Positions 45,646 to 54,844 of a DNA stretch of 64,000 nt are shown piece by piece. Position 1 is the stretch's first letter. Every line of letters starts with the position of its first letter. The notes under the pieces are model-generated. The model saw only the letters and a list, made by a program, of their open reading frames with translations. It was not told the DNA's origin and searched no databases. This DNA is from Flammeovirgaceae bacterium UBA6059 (lineage in GTDB: Bacteria; Bacteroidota; Bacteroidia; Cytophagales; Cyclobacteriaceae), in assembly GCA_002435755.1 (NCBI GenBank), contig DIYH01000016.1, positions 779-64,778 on the forward strand. Reading direction: 5' to 3'. Made by a program: the position numbers and the translations under genes.

Positions 45646-46452
45646 CTATCTGCGGCCAAAACCTCTTAGTTTAATTTCGGTAAGCTTGTTCTTCGTGTCG
45701 ATAGGGAAGTCTCCTTTCATGATCCAATCGTAAATGCCAGCTTCTTTTTTCAGCACTTCTTCTACCGGTTTGTTTTTGAACTTACCAAAGTTGAAGACCT
45801 CAACGCCATCATCATTGAGCACCATCCGACCGGCCAGGTCTACCATCTTATGTGAGGATATTTTGTGCATTGATTCAATGGATTGCTCGATAGAGCCGAT
45901 CTCCTTGCCAAGACTATCAATGACAGTTCTGCCCTTATAGCGCTCCATCTGTGCCACTATCACCTCCATTGTTGCTTTCGTGTCCGCATAAGCGCTGTGC
46001 GCATCCTCAAGGGACTTATCACAATAGAACTCATAAGCTGCTGAGAGCGTACGCTTCTCCATCATGAAGAATATCTTTTGAGCATCTACGAGCTTACGAC
46101 CTTGCAGGTTGAAGTCAATGCCAGAGCGCTCAAACTCTTCAAGTAGTATTGGTATATCAAACTTTAGCATGTTGAAGCCACCCAGGTCACATTTGTCAAG
46201 GAACTTGACGATCTCTCTTGCCACATCAGCGAATGTGGGTTGGTCTTTGACGTCCTTGTCATAGATACCATGGACCATGCTTGAGTCTCCAGATATTGGT
46301 ATCTCAGGATTCAACCGCATGTCTAATTTCTCTTCTCCACCACTCGGTAGCATCTTAATGATGGCAATCTCAATTATCCTATCGGAAGAAACGTTGACAC
46401 CAGTAGTTTCGAGATCGAAGATGGCTAAGGGTGCCTTGAGGTGAAGTGGCAT
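45646..46452 (-). CDS. DEDDh 3'-5' exonuclease (PolC/epsilon-like)
   Basis: A 268-residue exonuclease. The catalytic acids are in F-D-L-E-T-T-G (about 13-19), D-I-P-I-L and H-S-A-Y-A-D-T-K (His-Asp motif near 151). The C-terminal 70 residues carry a small domain with F-G-K-F-K-N-K-P-V-E-E-V-L, found in stand-alone DnaQ-like proteins. It likely trims DNA ends or proofreads. It lies 5 bp after mpl. Confidence 0.9.
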   Translation of the reverse strand: MPLHLKAPLAIFDLETTGVNVSSDRIIEIAIIKMLPSGGEEKLDMRLNPEIPISGDSSMVHGIYDKDVKDQPTFADVAREIVKFLDKCDLGGFNMLKFDIPILLEEFERSGIDFNLQGRKLVDAQKIFFMMEKRTLSAAYEFYCDKSLEDAHSAYADTKATMEVIVAQMERYKGRTVIDSLGKEIGSIEQSIESMHKISSHKMVDLAGRMVLNDDGVEVFNFGKFKNKPVEEVLKKEAGIYDWIMKGDFPIDTKNKLTEIKLRGFGRR

Positions 46453-46457
46453 GAAGT

Positions 46458-47825
46458 TTAAGTAATGAGTTGATGTGAAAATTCTGATAAGTCTAACCCA
46501 TCGAAGCTGCCGGAAGACATGAGCAATACAGCTTGAGAGTCGCTTTTTGATTGGAGTAGATGAGCCTTAAGTTCCTCCTGTGAGGTGAATAGCCTGATTT
46601 TATCATTAGAAAATGAAGATCGGATTTCTTCTTCTGAGATTTCAGGTAACCCCTTGAGTGACAATGCTTTAAGAGAAATGTAAACAATGGGCTCATCTAC
46701 GGAACGCATTGTTCGTGCATATTGCGGTAGGAAGTCCTTGTTGAGGCTACTAAAAGTGTGAAGCTCAAATACTGCCGTCAGCTTCATTTCAGGAAATTGC
46801 TCCTTGACAGCTCTGGTAGTTGCTTCTACTTTGGAGGGAGCATGTGCATAATCTTGGTAGACTTTGACGCTTTTGTTTTCAGCAAGTAGTTGTAACCTGA
46901 TACCAGCTCCTTCAAATGTGCCAATTGCCTTGTAAAAATCTGACTCAGCAACACCTATTCTTTTCAGAAGAGTAAGAGCTGCTGCCATATTTTGCATATT
47001 GTGCTCACCGAATACCTTGACAGCTACCATGCCATGGTCAGTCATGAGGTATGTCTGACCATCTTTGATCTCGTAAGGGTGTACGGTGTAAGCTAATGCC
47101 TTTACATCTGCACGCTCTTTAGTACCGATGATATTGACAAGGTTGTCCTCATCACAATAGATCAATGTTCCACCCTTTGGGGTATTATCGGCAAGGATGT
47201 CAAACTGCTTGACATAGTCATCATAAGTAGGGTAGACATTCATATGGTCCCATGCCACACCGCTGATCAATGCAATATGGTGCTCATATTTCAAAAACTT
47301 AGGTACCCGATCAATCGGGCTAGTCAAGTATTCGTCACCTTCAATGATGATCACAGGAGCGTCAGTCAGTTGCACAGATTCCTCAAAACCTTGGACAGGA
47401 GCACCTACCATGTAATCAAACTCCTTGTTAAGGTGTTTAAGCACATGCATGACCATAGCCGTAATGGTAGTTTTTCCATGACTACCTGCGATCACTATGC
47501 GTTGCTTGTGCTCTGACTGAGATCTGACAAATTCAGGAAAAGAGTAAACAGGAATATTTAACTCCTTGGCCCTAAGCAATTCAGGGTTATCTTCTTTGGC
47601 ATGCATACCAAGGATCACAGCTTTGAGATCTTCCGTGATATTGGCACTGTTCCATCCCAACCCGGAGGGTAATAGACCGTGCTTTTCAAGATGTGATTTT
47701 GACGGTTCGAATATCTCATCATCTGAGCCTGAAACCTGGTAGCCTTTCTTTGAGAGTGCTATTGCCAAGTTGTGCATTACGCTACCGCCAATGGAAATAA
47801 AATGAATTTTTCTGGTTGATGTCAT
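46458..47825 (-). CDS. mpl: UDP-MurNAc tripeptide ligase (Mpl-type)
   Basis: A 455-residue Mur ligase of the Mpl group, which attaches recycled L-Ala-gamma-D-Glu-mDAP tripeptide to UDP-MurNAc. The Rossmann start is F-I-S-I-G-G-S-V-M-H-N, the P-loop is A-G-S-H-G-K-T-T (114-120) and V-I-I-I-E-G-D-E-Y follows. MurC is longer-tailed and lacks the H-N-L-A-I-A-L start, so Mpl is the better call. Confidence 0.85.
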   Translation of the reverse strand: MTSTRKIHFISIGGSVMHNLAIALSKKGYQVSGSDDEIFEPSKSHLEKHGLLPSGLGWNSANITEDLKAVILGMHAKEDNPELLRAKELNIPVYSFPEFVRSQSEHKQRIVIAGSHGKTTITAMVMHVLKHLNKEFDYMVGAPVQGFEESVQLTDAPVIIIEGDEYLTSPIDRVPKFLKYEHHIALISGVAWDHMNVYPTYDDYVKQFDILADNTPKGGTLIYCDEDNLVNIIGTKERADVKALAYTVHPYEIKDGQTYLMTDHGMVAVKVFGEHNMQNMAAALTLLKRIGVAESDFYKAIGTFEGAGIRLQLLAENKSVKVYQDYAHAPSKVEATTRAVKEQFPEMKLTAVFELHTFSSLNKDFLPQYARTMRSVDEPIVYISLKALSLKGLPEISEEEIRSSFSNDKIRLFTSQEELKAHLLQSKSDSQAVLLMSSGSFDGLDLSEFSHQLIT

Positions 47826-47976
47826 TAAAACTACGTCGCTTCCAAAAATAGAATAATTTGAAACGGCTGCAAACTTAAATAATTAGGAATGACCGGCGTT
47901 CTAATGTGGATAAGTCGAGTGGAAAAGCTGTTATTAAATTCGCTGAACACGAGCCCAGGGCTAGTCAGTGATTAGC

Positions 47977-47984
47977 TAGGTTTG
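47977..47984 (+). promoter_or_regulatory. Candidate -7 element of dnaB
   Basis: TAGGTTTG is an exact TAnnTTTG match. I find no TTG at the right distance upstream, so the -33 element is weak. If transcription begins near 47990, the TTG codon at 47982 cannot be the start of dnaB, which supports the ATG at 48021. Confidence 0.4.
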
Positions 47985-48020
47985 TTACTTCAAAATTACC
48001 TAGCCCAAGACGAGATACAT

Positions 48021-49580
48021 ATGGAAAAAGGGGAGAAGACGTCATCCTTGAGAATTACCGGTAGAAACAGAAAAACCAATGCTGGAGAGCTGTCAACTCA
48101 GCTGGGAAAGCTGCCCCCGCAGGCAGTTGACTTGGAAGAAGCTGTACTCGGAGCGCTGATGCTCGAGAGAGATGCTTTGACGAGCGTCATTGATATCCTA
48201 AAACCAGAGTCATTTTACAAAGATTCCAACAAAGCTATATTTGAGGCTATTGTTGACTTGTTCAATAATTCTGAACCAGTCGACTTGTTAACAGTCACCA
48301 GTCAACTACGGAAGAATGGGACCCTTGAGATAGTTGGGGGGGCGTACTACATTACAGAGCTTACTACCAGGGTCAACTCAGCCGCCAATATCGAATACCA
48401 TGCAAGGATCATTGCCGAACAATCCATCAAACGTGAGCTGATCAAAGTTTCCTCTGAGATCCAGCACGATGCATATGAGGACACCACCGATGTTTTCCAG
48501 CTGTTGGACCGAACTGAGCAGGCACTTTTCGAGATATCTGAATCTCATATCCGTAAAAACTACGCTGATATGAATTCGCTCATGCGAGAAGCGATAGATG
48601 AGCTTGAGGCAAGAAAGAAGCACAAAGATGGTCTGACTGGCGTGGCAAGCGGCTTTACAGCATTGGATCGTGTGACTTCTGGCTGGCAGCCTTCCGATCT
48701 GGTGATCATTGCGGCTCGTCCTGGTATGGGAAAAACGGCCTTTGTCGTTTCAGCCATGCGTAATGCCGCAGTTGACTTTAACAGTCCGGTTGCGATATTC
48801 TCTCTAGAGATGTCATCCATCCAGCTGGTCAATCGACTGATTTCCGCTGAATCAGAGCTAGATAGTGAGAAGATCAAAAAAGGTGATCTCAAGGATTATG
48901 AATGGGAACAACTTGTTCATAAAACGCATAAACTAACGAGCGCTCCGATTTTTATTGATGATACACCAGGCCTGAGTATACTAGAACTGCGAGCCAAATG
49001 TCGTAGGCTCAAAGCGCAACATGATGTTCAGTTGATCATTATCGATTATCTCCAGTTGATGAGTGGAGACAGTAGCAAGGGAGCTGGTAATCGTGAACAA
49101 GAGATCGCTTCTATCTCCAGGGCATTGAAAGGTATAGCTAAGGAACTTAACGTGCCGGTGATTGCACTATCGCAGTTAAGCCGTGCCGTGGAGACCCGCG
49201 GTGGAGACAAACGGCCACAGCTCTCTGATCTCAGGGAGTCGGGCTCTATTGAACAGGATGCAGACATGGTGATGTTCCTTTATCGCCCGGAGTACTACGG
49301 TATTACCGAAGACGAGAATGGAATGCCTACTAACGGTACCGGTGAGGTGATCATAGCTAAGCATAGGAACGGTAGTCTTGAAAACGTCCAACTTAAGTTC
49401 ATTGGTAGATTTACAAAGTTTGCTGACCTTGACATATCCACAGGAGATGATGTCTATAGCTTTCCGAGTTCAGGTGGAGTGCCTTCTGAGTTCGGTGATA
49501 GCTCTAATACGATCACACTACCAAGCCGGGCCAATGACCCAGGCAATCAACCATCCTCTGATGATCAACCCCCATTTTAA
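48021..49580 (+). CDS. dnaB: Replicative DNA helicase
   Basis: A 519-residue DnaB helicase, unwinding DNA at the replication fork as a hexamer. The N-terminal domain begins near L-P-P-Q-A-V-D-L-E-E-A-V-L-G-A-L-M-L-E (about 30-48). The RecA-like motor has Walker A A-R-P-G-M-G-K-T-A and the Walker B region I-I-I-D-Y-L-Q-L-M; R-E-S-G-S-I-E-Q-D-A-D carries the arginine finger region. No intein is inserted, though dnaB is a common intein site. The start is discussed with the promoter at 47977. Confidence 0.97.
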   Translation: MEKGEKTSSLRITGRNRKTNAGELSTQLGKLPPQAVDLEEAVLGALMLERDALTSVIDILKPESFYKDSNKAIFEAIVDLFNNSEPVDLLTVTSQLRKNGTLEIVGGAYYITELTTRVNSAANIEYHARIIAEQSIKRELIKVSSEIQHDAYEDTTDVFQLLDRTEQALFEISESHIRKNYADMNSLMREAIDELEARKKHKDGLTGVASGFTALDRVTSGWQPSDLVIIAARPGMGKTAFVVSAMRNAAVDFNSPVAIFSLEMSSIQLVNRLISAESELDSEKIKKGDLKDYEWEQLVHKTHKLTSAPIFIDDTPGLSILELRAKCRRLKAQHDVQLIIIDYLQLMSGDSSKGAGNREQEIASISRALKGIAKELNVPVIALSQLSRAVETRGGDKRPQLSDLRESGSIEQDADMVMFLYRPEYYGITEDENGMPTNGTGEVIIAKHRNGSLENVQLKFIGRFTKFADLDISTGDDVYSFPSSGGVPSEFGDSSNTITLPSRANDPGNQPSSDDQPPF

Positions 49581-49589
49581 ACAACGAAG

Positions 49590-50600
49590 ATGAAAGCACT
49601 GACATTAACCTTAAAGGATTCTAAACCTCAGCTAATAATTTCGGATAAAGATAAACCAAGCCCAGGCAGTGGTGAAGTACTAGTACGGGTACATGCCGCG
49701 GCTCTCAATAGGAGAGATTATTGGATTAGTGTGGGTATGTACCCTGGCTTACAAGATGGCGTGACACTGGGTTCGGATGGATCCGGAGTAGTAGAAGAGC
49801 TTGGTGAAGGTGTGGACAGTGAATGGCTCGGACGCAAAGTATGTATTAATCCCAATATCGACTGGGGCAGCAATCCTCAAGTACAAGAGAAGTCTTACAA
49901 TATCCTGGGTATGCCAAGTGATGGCACCCTGGCGGAATACCTGACAGTACCTGTTGATCGTCTCATAGAAGTGCCTGATCATTTATCTATGGAAGAAGCA
50001 GCCAGTTATCCCCTGGCGGGCCTTACGGCATTCAGAGCATTGTTTACAAAAGCCGGAGTTGAGAAAGGACAAAAAGTGTTGATCACGGGTATTGGTGGAG
50101 GGGTCTCACAAATGGCATTGCAATTTGCGGTAGCGTCAGGTGCAGAGGTATACGTGACCAGTAGTAGTGAAGAAAAGATAACTAAAGCTAAAGGGCTTGG
50201 TGCCATACATGGATTTGACTACAAAGACGAAACGTGGGCCAAACAAGCGACTAAGGCATCCGGTGGTTTTCATGCTATCATTGATAGCGTAGGTGGGGAT
50301 AACATAGGGCAGTGTCTGAAGACCCTAAGACCTGGAGGAAAACTCATTATCTATGGTGCTACCCAAGGACCTCCAAGTAAGCTTAATGTCGCTGCGTTAT
50401 TCTGGAATCAACAACAGGTCCTTGGGTCCACCATGGGCAATGATCAGGAGTTTGTAGATATGTTCACATTTGTTGGGGATCATCAATTGAAACCTGTGGT
50501 CGATAGTATCAAACCTTTCGATCAGGTACTTGATGCGGTAGAAGAGATGGGGCAGGGGAGTCAGATGGGAAAGTTAGTGATCAGCTTCCAATGCGATTGA
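49590..50600 (+). CDS. Zinc-type alcohol dehydrogenase-like oxidoreductase (MDR)
   Basis: A 336-residue medium-chain dehydrogenase/reductase of the quinone-oxidoreductase branch. It has the GroES-like N-terminal part (R-V-H-A-A-A-L-N-R-R-D-Y-W) and a Rossmann loop I-T-G-I-G-G-G-V-S-Q-M-A near 165. The cysteine cluster for structural zinc is absent, and the catalytic zinc ligands are not clear, so it may be zinc-free. It follows dnaB by 9 bp. Substrate unknown. Confidence 0.88.
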   Translation: MKALTLTLKDSKPQLIISDKDKPSPGSGEVLVRVHAAALNRRDYWISVGMYPGLQDGVTLGSDGSGVVEELGEGVDSEWLGRKVCINPNIDWGSNPQVQEKSYNILGMPSDGTLAEYLTVPVDRLIEVPDHLSMEEAASYPLAGLTAFRALFTKAGVEKGQKVLITGIGGGVSQMALQFAVASGAEVYVTSSSEEKITKAKGLGAIHGFDYKDETWAKQATKASGGFHAIIDSVGGDNIGQCLKTLRPGGKLIIYGATQGPPSKLNVAALFWNQQQVLGSTMGNDQEFVDMFTFVGDHQLKPVVDSIKPFDQVLDAVEEMGQGSQMGKLVISFQCD

Positions 50601-50603
50601 GTT

Positions 50604-50927
50604 TTATAAATGCTCAAACTCAAAATTCTGATAAGCATTTCTGAGCTCTTGTAGTGTCTTGTGCTCTTTTTGTTTTTCTGCTAAGGCAATACCAAGTTGA
50701 TAAGTCCTGTTTGCTTGATCAATCATATCCAGATCAGCATATAGCTGAGCAGCATGGTAGTAGGTTGGCAAATAGTCAGGATGGTCCTGAAGCAACTGTT
50801 CAAAATACATCTTGGATTTTGTGCTTTCGGTATCAAGGTGCTCCGTGGCAAGAGCATAAATTGTAAATGGGTCATTTGGCTCGTTTTCGAGGAATTCCAG
50901 TAACTTTTTGACCCGCTCGTGGTTCAT
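50604..50927 (-). CDS. Small tetratricopeptide-repeat protein
   Basis: A 107-residue helical protein with about two TPR units: L-P-T-Y-Y-H-A-A-Q-L-Y-A-D-L-D and the following A-N-R-T-Y-Q-L-G-I-A-L-A. No signal peptide. It probably mediates a protein interaction; no partner can be inferred. It ends 3 bp from the convergent MDR gene. Confidence 0.8.
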   Translation of the reverse strand: MNHERVKKLLEFLENEPNDPFTIYALATEHLDTESTKSKMYFEQLLQDHPDYLPTYYHAAQLYADLDMIDQANRTYQLGIALAEKQKEHKTLQELRNAYQNFEFEHL

Positions 50928-50952
50928 TTCTTAGGTTTTAATTTACTTGTGA

Positions 50953-50974
50953 TTTGCCTAACTTCGCAGGCAAA
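50953..50974 (+). promoter_or_regulatory. Inverted repeat over the etf promoter region
   Basis: TTTGCCT-AACTTCGC-AGGCAAA is a perfect 7-bp inverted repeat 28-49 bp before the etfB start. It contains TAACTTCG, a seven-of-eight match to the -7 element. A regulator binding here would block transcription of the etf genes; alternatively it is a leader hairpin. Confidence 0.4.
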
Positions 50975-51001
50975 TTTAGAGAAACATTAACTGTAGATCG
51001 A

Positions 51002-51739
51002 ATGAAAATATTGGTGTGTATCACACATGTTCCTGACACCACTTCCAGGATCGCTTTTTCGGACAACAATACCCAGTTTGATAAGACTGGTGTACAGTAT
51101 ATTATTGGTCCTTATGACGACTATGCCTTGGCAAGAGCGGTGGAACTCAAGGAGCAGTTAGGTGGAAGTATTACCGTGATCAACGTGGGTGAGGCAGAGT
51201 CTGATCCTACCATAAGAAAGGCACTTGCAATCGGAGCAGATGATGCGATCCGTGTCAACGCATTTCCTTCTGATTCTTATTTTGTAGCAAAGCAAATCGC
51301 GTACTATGCAAAAGAAGGTGGATATGATCTCATCTTGATGGGCAGAGAGTCCATCGACTTCAACGGTGGTGTAGTTCACTCTATGGTAGGTGAGATGCTT
51401 GGTGTTCCATCACTTTCACCGGTAATGGTGCTCGATATTGAGGGTACTACTGCTAAAATGCAGCGTGAGATTGAAGGAGGTAAAGAGACTGTGGAAGCTG
51501 AACTACCTCTAGTACTTGGATGCCAGGAGCCTATCGCCGAATGGAAAATACCTAATATGCGAGGGATCATGTCTGCGCGTACTAAGCCCCTCAACGTTGT
51601 AGAGCCGGCTGATGACACTGTGAAAACGGCCGTTGAAGTATTCGAGCTCCCACCTGCAAAAGGGGATGTAAAGATGATCGATGCTGACAATGTAGACGAG
51701 CTTGTCTCCTTGTTGAAGAATGAAGCTAAAGTGCTTTAA
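51002..51739 (+). CDS. etfB: Electron transfer flavoprotein subunit beta
   Basis: A 245-residue EtfB. With EtfA it passes electrons from acyl-CoA dehydrogenases to the quinone pool. The start K-I-L-V-C-I-T-H-V-P-D-T-T and D-Y-A-L-A-R-A-V-E-L-K, then the AMP-site region G-R-E-S-I-D-F, identify it. I use the ATG at 51002 since an upstream ATG at 50954 precedes the family start and lies within the promoter region. EtfA follows 48 bp later. Confidence 0.95.
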   Translation: MKILVCITHVPDTTSRIAFSDNNTQFDKTGVQYIIGPYDDYALARAVELKEQLGGSITVINVGEAESDPTIRKALAIGADDAIRVNAFPSDSYFVAKQIAYYAKEGGYDLILMGRESIDFNGGVVHSMVGEMLGVPSLSPVMVLDIEGTTAKMQREIEGGKETVEAELPLVLGCQEPIAEWKIPNMRGIMSARTKPLNVVEPADDTVKTAVEVFELPPAKGDVKMIDADNVDELVSLLKNEAKVL

Positions 51740-51787
51740 TTGGTTTATCCAATTCGTTTGTAAGACTATTAAACTGAATTAATCAAA

Positions 51788-52741
51788 ATGTCAATATTAG
51801 TTTTTGTAGAAAGTGCTGATGGTGAGATCAAAAAATCATCTTTAGAGGCGGTATGTTACGCCAAGGCAATGGGAGGTGATACTACCGCAATAGTTTTTGG
51901 TGAGATTACTGTTGACCAGTTGGAAGGGTTGGGTAAATACGGTGCTAGTAAAGTACTCCATGTAAATGATGCAAAGTTAAATCAGGGAATCATCCAGGCT
52001 TATGCATCAGTCATAGCCCAGGCCATGGAGAAAGAAGGTGCAGACACGTTGGTCCTCGCCAAGTCTTCATTGGGTGATCCTGTTGCGGCTATTGTATCAG
52101 TTAAGACAGATGCTAGCCTGGCCTCCAATGTGGTGGAATTGCCGGATACTTCTAATGGATTTAAGGTAAAGCGTAGCATTTACACGGGTAAGGCATTCGC
52201 CAATGTGGAGATGAAAGGCGATAAGAAGATTATCGCTATCAAGAAAAATGCTGTAGAAGTAAAAGAGGATGGTGGATCAGCATCAGTTGAAGCTTTCGAA
52301 CCATCATTGACAGATGGCGACTTTGCTGCAAAGATCGTATCTCAAGATAAGGCGACAGGTGATGTACTACTACCTGAAGCTGATATTGTAGTCAGTGGTG
52401 GACGTGGGTTGAAAGGTCCTGAAAACTGGGGTATGATCGAAGATCTTGCCAAGGCTTTAGGTGCTGGTACCGGCTGTAGCAAACCAGTATCGGATATGGA
52501 CTGGAGACCTCACCATGAGCATGTAGGGCAGACAGGCGTGAAAGTAAGTCCATCGCTCTACATCGCTGTGGGTATATCAGGGGCCATACAGCACCTCGCC
52601 GGCGTTAATTCATCTAAGGTGATTGTTGTTGTAAATAAAGACCCTGAAGCACCATTTTTCAAGGCCGCTGACTATGGTATAGTCGGTGATGCTTTCGATA
52701 TTGTGCCAAAAATCACAGCCGCTGTAAACGCTGCGAAATAA
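51788..52741 (+). CDS. etfA: Electron transfer flavoprotein subunit alpha
   Basis: A 317-residue EtfA, carrying the FAD. The C-terminal FAD domain has R-G-L-K-G-P-E-N-W-G and G-Q-T-G-V-K-V-S-P-S-L-Y-I-A-V-G-I-S-G-A-I-Q-H, followed by N-K-D-P-E-A-P-F-F-K-A-A-D-Y-G. All are full matches to the family. It is the second gene of a three-gene run with the nuclease gene. Confidence 0.97.
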   Translation: MSILVFVESADGEIKKSSLEAVCYAKAMGGDTTAIVFGEITVDQLEGLGKYGASKVLHVNDAKLNQGIIQAYASVIAQAMEKEGADTLVLAKSSLGDPVAAIVSVKTDASLASNVVELPDTSNGFKVKRSIYTGKAFANVEMKGDKKIIAIKKNAVEVKEDGGSASVEAFEPSLTDGDFAAKIVSQDKATGDVLLPEADIVVSGGRGLKGPENWGMIEDLAKALGAGTGCSKPVSDMDWRPHHEHVGQTGVKVSPSLYIAVGISGAIQHLAGVNSSKVIVVVNKDPEAPFFKAADYGIVGDAFDIVPKITAAVNAAK

Positions 52742-52748
52742 GACACGC

Positions 52749-53342
52749 GTGGAGAAACTGAAACTCGAAATTCTTGGACTTTCATCAAGTCAGTCGCAAT
52801 CGGGCTCTTTTGCCCTGGTATTGGGTGAGGTGGAAGGCAATCGTAGGCTTCCTATTATCATTGGGATGTTTGAAGCGCAGGCGATTGCCATAGAGATTGA
52901 GAAGATCACACCCAACCGACCGATGACACATGATCTGTTCAAGTCTTTTGCTCAAGGTTTCGAATTCACGATACGAGAGATCATCATCTCCGACCTTAGA
53001 GAAGGTGTGTTTTTCGCTAAAATTGTGTGTGATCAAGGTGGTAAAATCCGTGAAATAGACGCCAGACCTTCTGATGCGATTGCTATTGGATTGAGATTCG
53101 ATGTAGATATCTACACCTACGAGCCTATTCTTACCGAAGCTGGGATCATCCTTACAGATGAATACGAAGAACAGCTTGAGAATTTGGACAAGCCTGAGAC
53201 TAAATCATCTGATGCTCCAAAGTCTGAAAACCTGGGCGATCTTAATATGGATAAGCTCAACGAAATGTTAGAGAAAGCCCTAAAGGATGAGGACTATGAA
53301 GCGGCAGCTAAGATCAGGGACGAATTGAACAAACGAAACTAA
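52749..53342 (+). CDS. Bifunctional nuclease (BFN/DUF151) with UVR domain
   Basis: A 197-residue protein with a GTG start 7 bp after etfA. Residues 1-135 are a BFN domain (L-P-I-I-I-G-M-F-E-A-Q-A-I-A and D-A-R-P-S-D-A-I-A-I-G-L-R), and residues 165-197 are a UVR motif (A-L-K-D-E-D-Y-E-A-A-A-K-I-R-D-E-L) like that joining UvrB and UvrC. BFN proteins have been linked to nuclease activity and defence-type responses in plants; the bacterial role is not clear. A terminator follows. Confidence 0.88.
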   Translation: MEKLKLEILGLSSSQSQSGSFALVLGEVEGNRRLPIIIGMFEAQAIAIEIEKITPNRPMTHDLFKSFAQGFEFTIREIIISDLREGVFFAKIVCDQGGKIREIDARPSDAIAIGLRFDVDIYTYEPILTEAGIILTDEYEEQLENLDKPETKSSDAPKSENLGDLNMDKLNEMLEKALKDEDYEAAAKIRDELNKRN

Positions 53343-53362
53343 GAAAAACTAATTCCAGGAAG

Positions 53363-53389
53363 GCCATTGCATCGTGCAATGGCTTTTTT
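53363..53389 (+). terminator. Terminator of the etf-BFN run
   Basis: GCCATTGCA-TCG-TGCAATGGC is a perfect 9-bp stem followed by T6 on the plus strand, 20 bp after the nuclease stop codon. Confidence 0.9.
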
Positions 53390-53415
53390 GTTACAACCAA
53401 ATTGCTCTATTTTAG
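53388..53415 (+). promoter_or_regulatory. Promoter of the nucleoside transporter
   Basis: TTG (53388-53390) and TATTTTAG (53408-53415) are 17 nt apart, close to the consensus. The TTG overlaps the T tract of the preceding terminator. Start about 53421, close to the ATG at 53434. Confidence 0.45.
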
Positions 53416-53433
53416 AAGGCAGAATCACCTAAC

Positions 53434-54720
53434 ATGGAATACATCCGCGGGCTTATTGGCCTTGCCTTTTTGATTGGGGTTGCTTACCTCTTTTCTCAGC
53501 AGAAAAAAAAGATAGATTGGCGTTTGGTCGGCATAGGCATTGCCCTCCAGATCACTTTCGGTTTGTTGATAACCAAAGTTGAGTTTGTCAAAAACGCCTT
53601 TTCATGGGTCAGTGAGAAGTTTGTGATATTGCTGAGTTTTACTACAGAAGGGTCGAGGTTTCTTTTTGGAGATCTTGTTGATACTACCCAGTATGGTTTT
53701 CTGTTTGCAGTTCAGGTATTACCTACCGTAATCTTTTTTTCTACTGTCACCGCGGGTCTCTACTATCTGGGTATTCTACAGATCATTGTTAAAGGGATCG
53801 CCTACATCATGGCTCGAACGATGAGATTGTCTGGTGCTGAAGCCTTATCCGCAGCTGGTAACATCTTCCTGGGACAGACTGAGGCGCCACTCCTGGTAAG
53901 ACCCTTCGTCCCCAAGATGACCAGGTCGGAACTCATGTGTCTAATGACAGGGGGTATGGCGACTATAGCCGGTGGAGTGTTAGCGGGATATGTTGCTTTT
54001 CTTGGTGGAGATGACCCGGTAGAGAAGACAAAGTTTGCTGCCTACCTGCTCAGCGCTTCTATTATGAATGCACCAGCGGCTATCGTCTTGTCTAAGATAT
54101 TGATCCCTGAGACGAACAAAGAGGGGATCAATAAATCACTAAATGTGAGTTCTGACTCGCTCGGTGTGAATCTGGTAGATGCCTTGTCCAATGGAGCAGC
54201 CGACGGGCTCAAACTCGCCTTAAACATAGGTGGTATGTTACTGGCTTTCATTGCCTTGATCGCTGCACTCAACTACATTCTTATTTCAATGGGTGATTTG
54301 ATTGGACTGAACACCATCATCATTGAATCGACCAATGGCCAGTTTGAAGGTTTCTCGCTTGAGTATATTCTGGGGCAGATATTTAGAGTATTCGCTTTTA
54401 TTATAGGTGTTGACTGGAATGAGTCATTGCAAGTAGGTAGCCTACTTGGTCAAAAAATGATCGTCAACGAATTTGTTGCTTACATGGGTTTGGCAGAGTT
54501 TAAGGCTGCAGGTGTGTTAAGCCCCAAAGCTGTACTTATTGCCACATACGCACTTTGTGGATTCGCTAACTTCAGTTCGATCGCCATCCAGATTGGCGGT
54601 ATAGGAGGTATGGCCCCTAATCAGCAAGGCAATCTTTCAAAGCTTGGATTCAGAGCCTTACTGGCTGCCACTCTTGCCACTATGATGACCGCTACGATCG
54701 CTGGAGCGATCAATGGTTAA
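53434..54720 (+). CDS. Concentrative nucleoside transporter (NupC/CNT)
   Basis: A 428-residue CNT-family permease that imports nucleosides with H+ or Na+. It has about nine helices, G-Q-T-E-A-P-L-L-V-R-P near 145 (nucleoside and ion site), S-A-S-I-M-N-A-P-A-A near 205 and the C-terminal C-G-F-A-N-F-S-S-I-A-I-Q-I-G-G. All are diagnostic. It is probably a single-gene transcript. Confidence 0.95.
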   Translation: MEYIRGLIGLAFLIGVAYLFSQQKKKIDWRLVGIGIALQITFGLLITKVEFVKNAFSWVSEKFVILLSFTTEGSRFLFGDLVDTTQYGFLFAVQVLPTVIFFSTVTAGLYYLGILQIIVKGIAYIMARTMRLSGAEALSAAGNIFLGQTEAPLLVRPFVPKMTRSELMCLMTGGMATIAGGVLAGYVAFLGGDDPVEKTKFAAYLLSASIMNAPAAIVLSKILIPETNKEGINKSLNVSSDSLGVNLVDALSNGAADGLKLALNIGGMLLAFIALIAALNYILISMGDLIGLNTIIIESTNGQFEGFSLEYILGQIFRVFAFIIGVDWNESLQVGSLLGQKMIVNEFVAYMGLAEFKAAGVLSPKAVLIATYALCGFANFSSIAIQIGGIGGMAPNQQGNLSKLGFRALLAATLATMMTATIAGAING

Positions 54721-54844
54721 TGTTGTAGATCGATTTTGTTTCATAGAAGAGATTGGTCCTACAGAGGCTAAGAGTTAGCTATTTCTCTGAAAATAAGTAA
54801 CTTGTGTATTCTAATAGCTAGACGTACAGATACCACGAGACATT

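Noticed and set aside
47982..48020. Upstream TTG start for dnaB
   Set aside because: It lies inside the putative -7 element, and the added residues are not found in the family; the ATG at 48021 is better.
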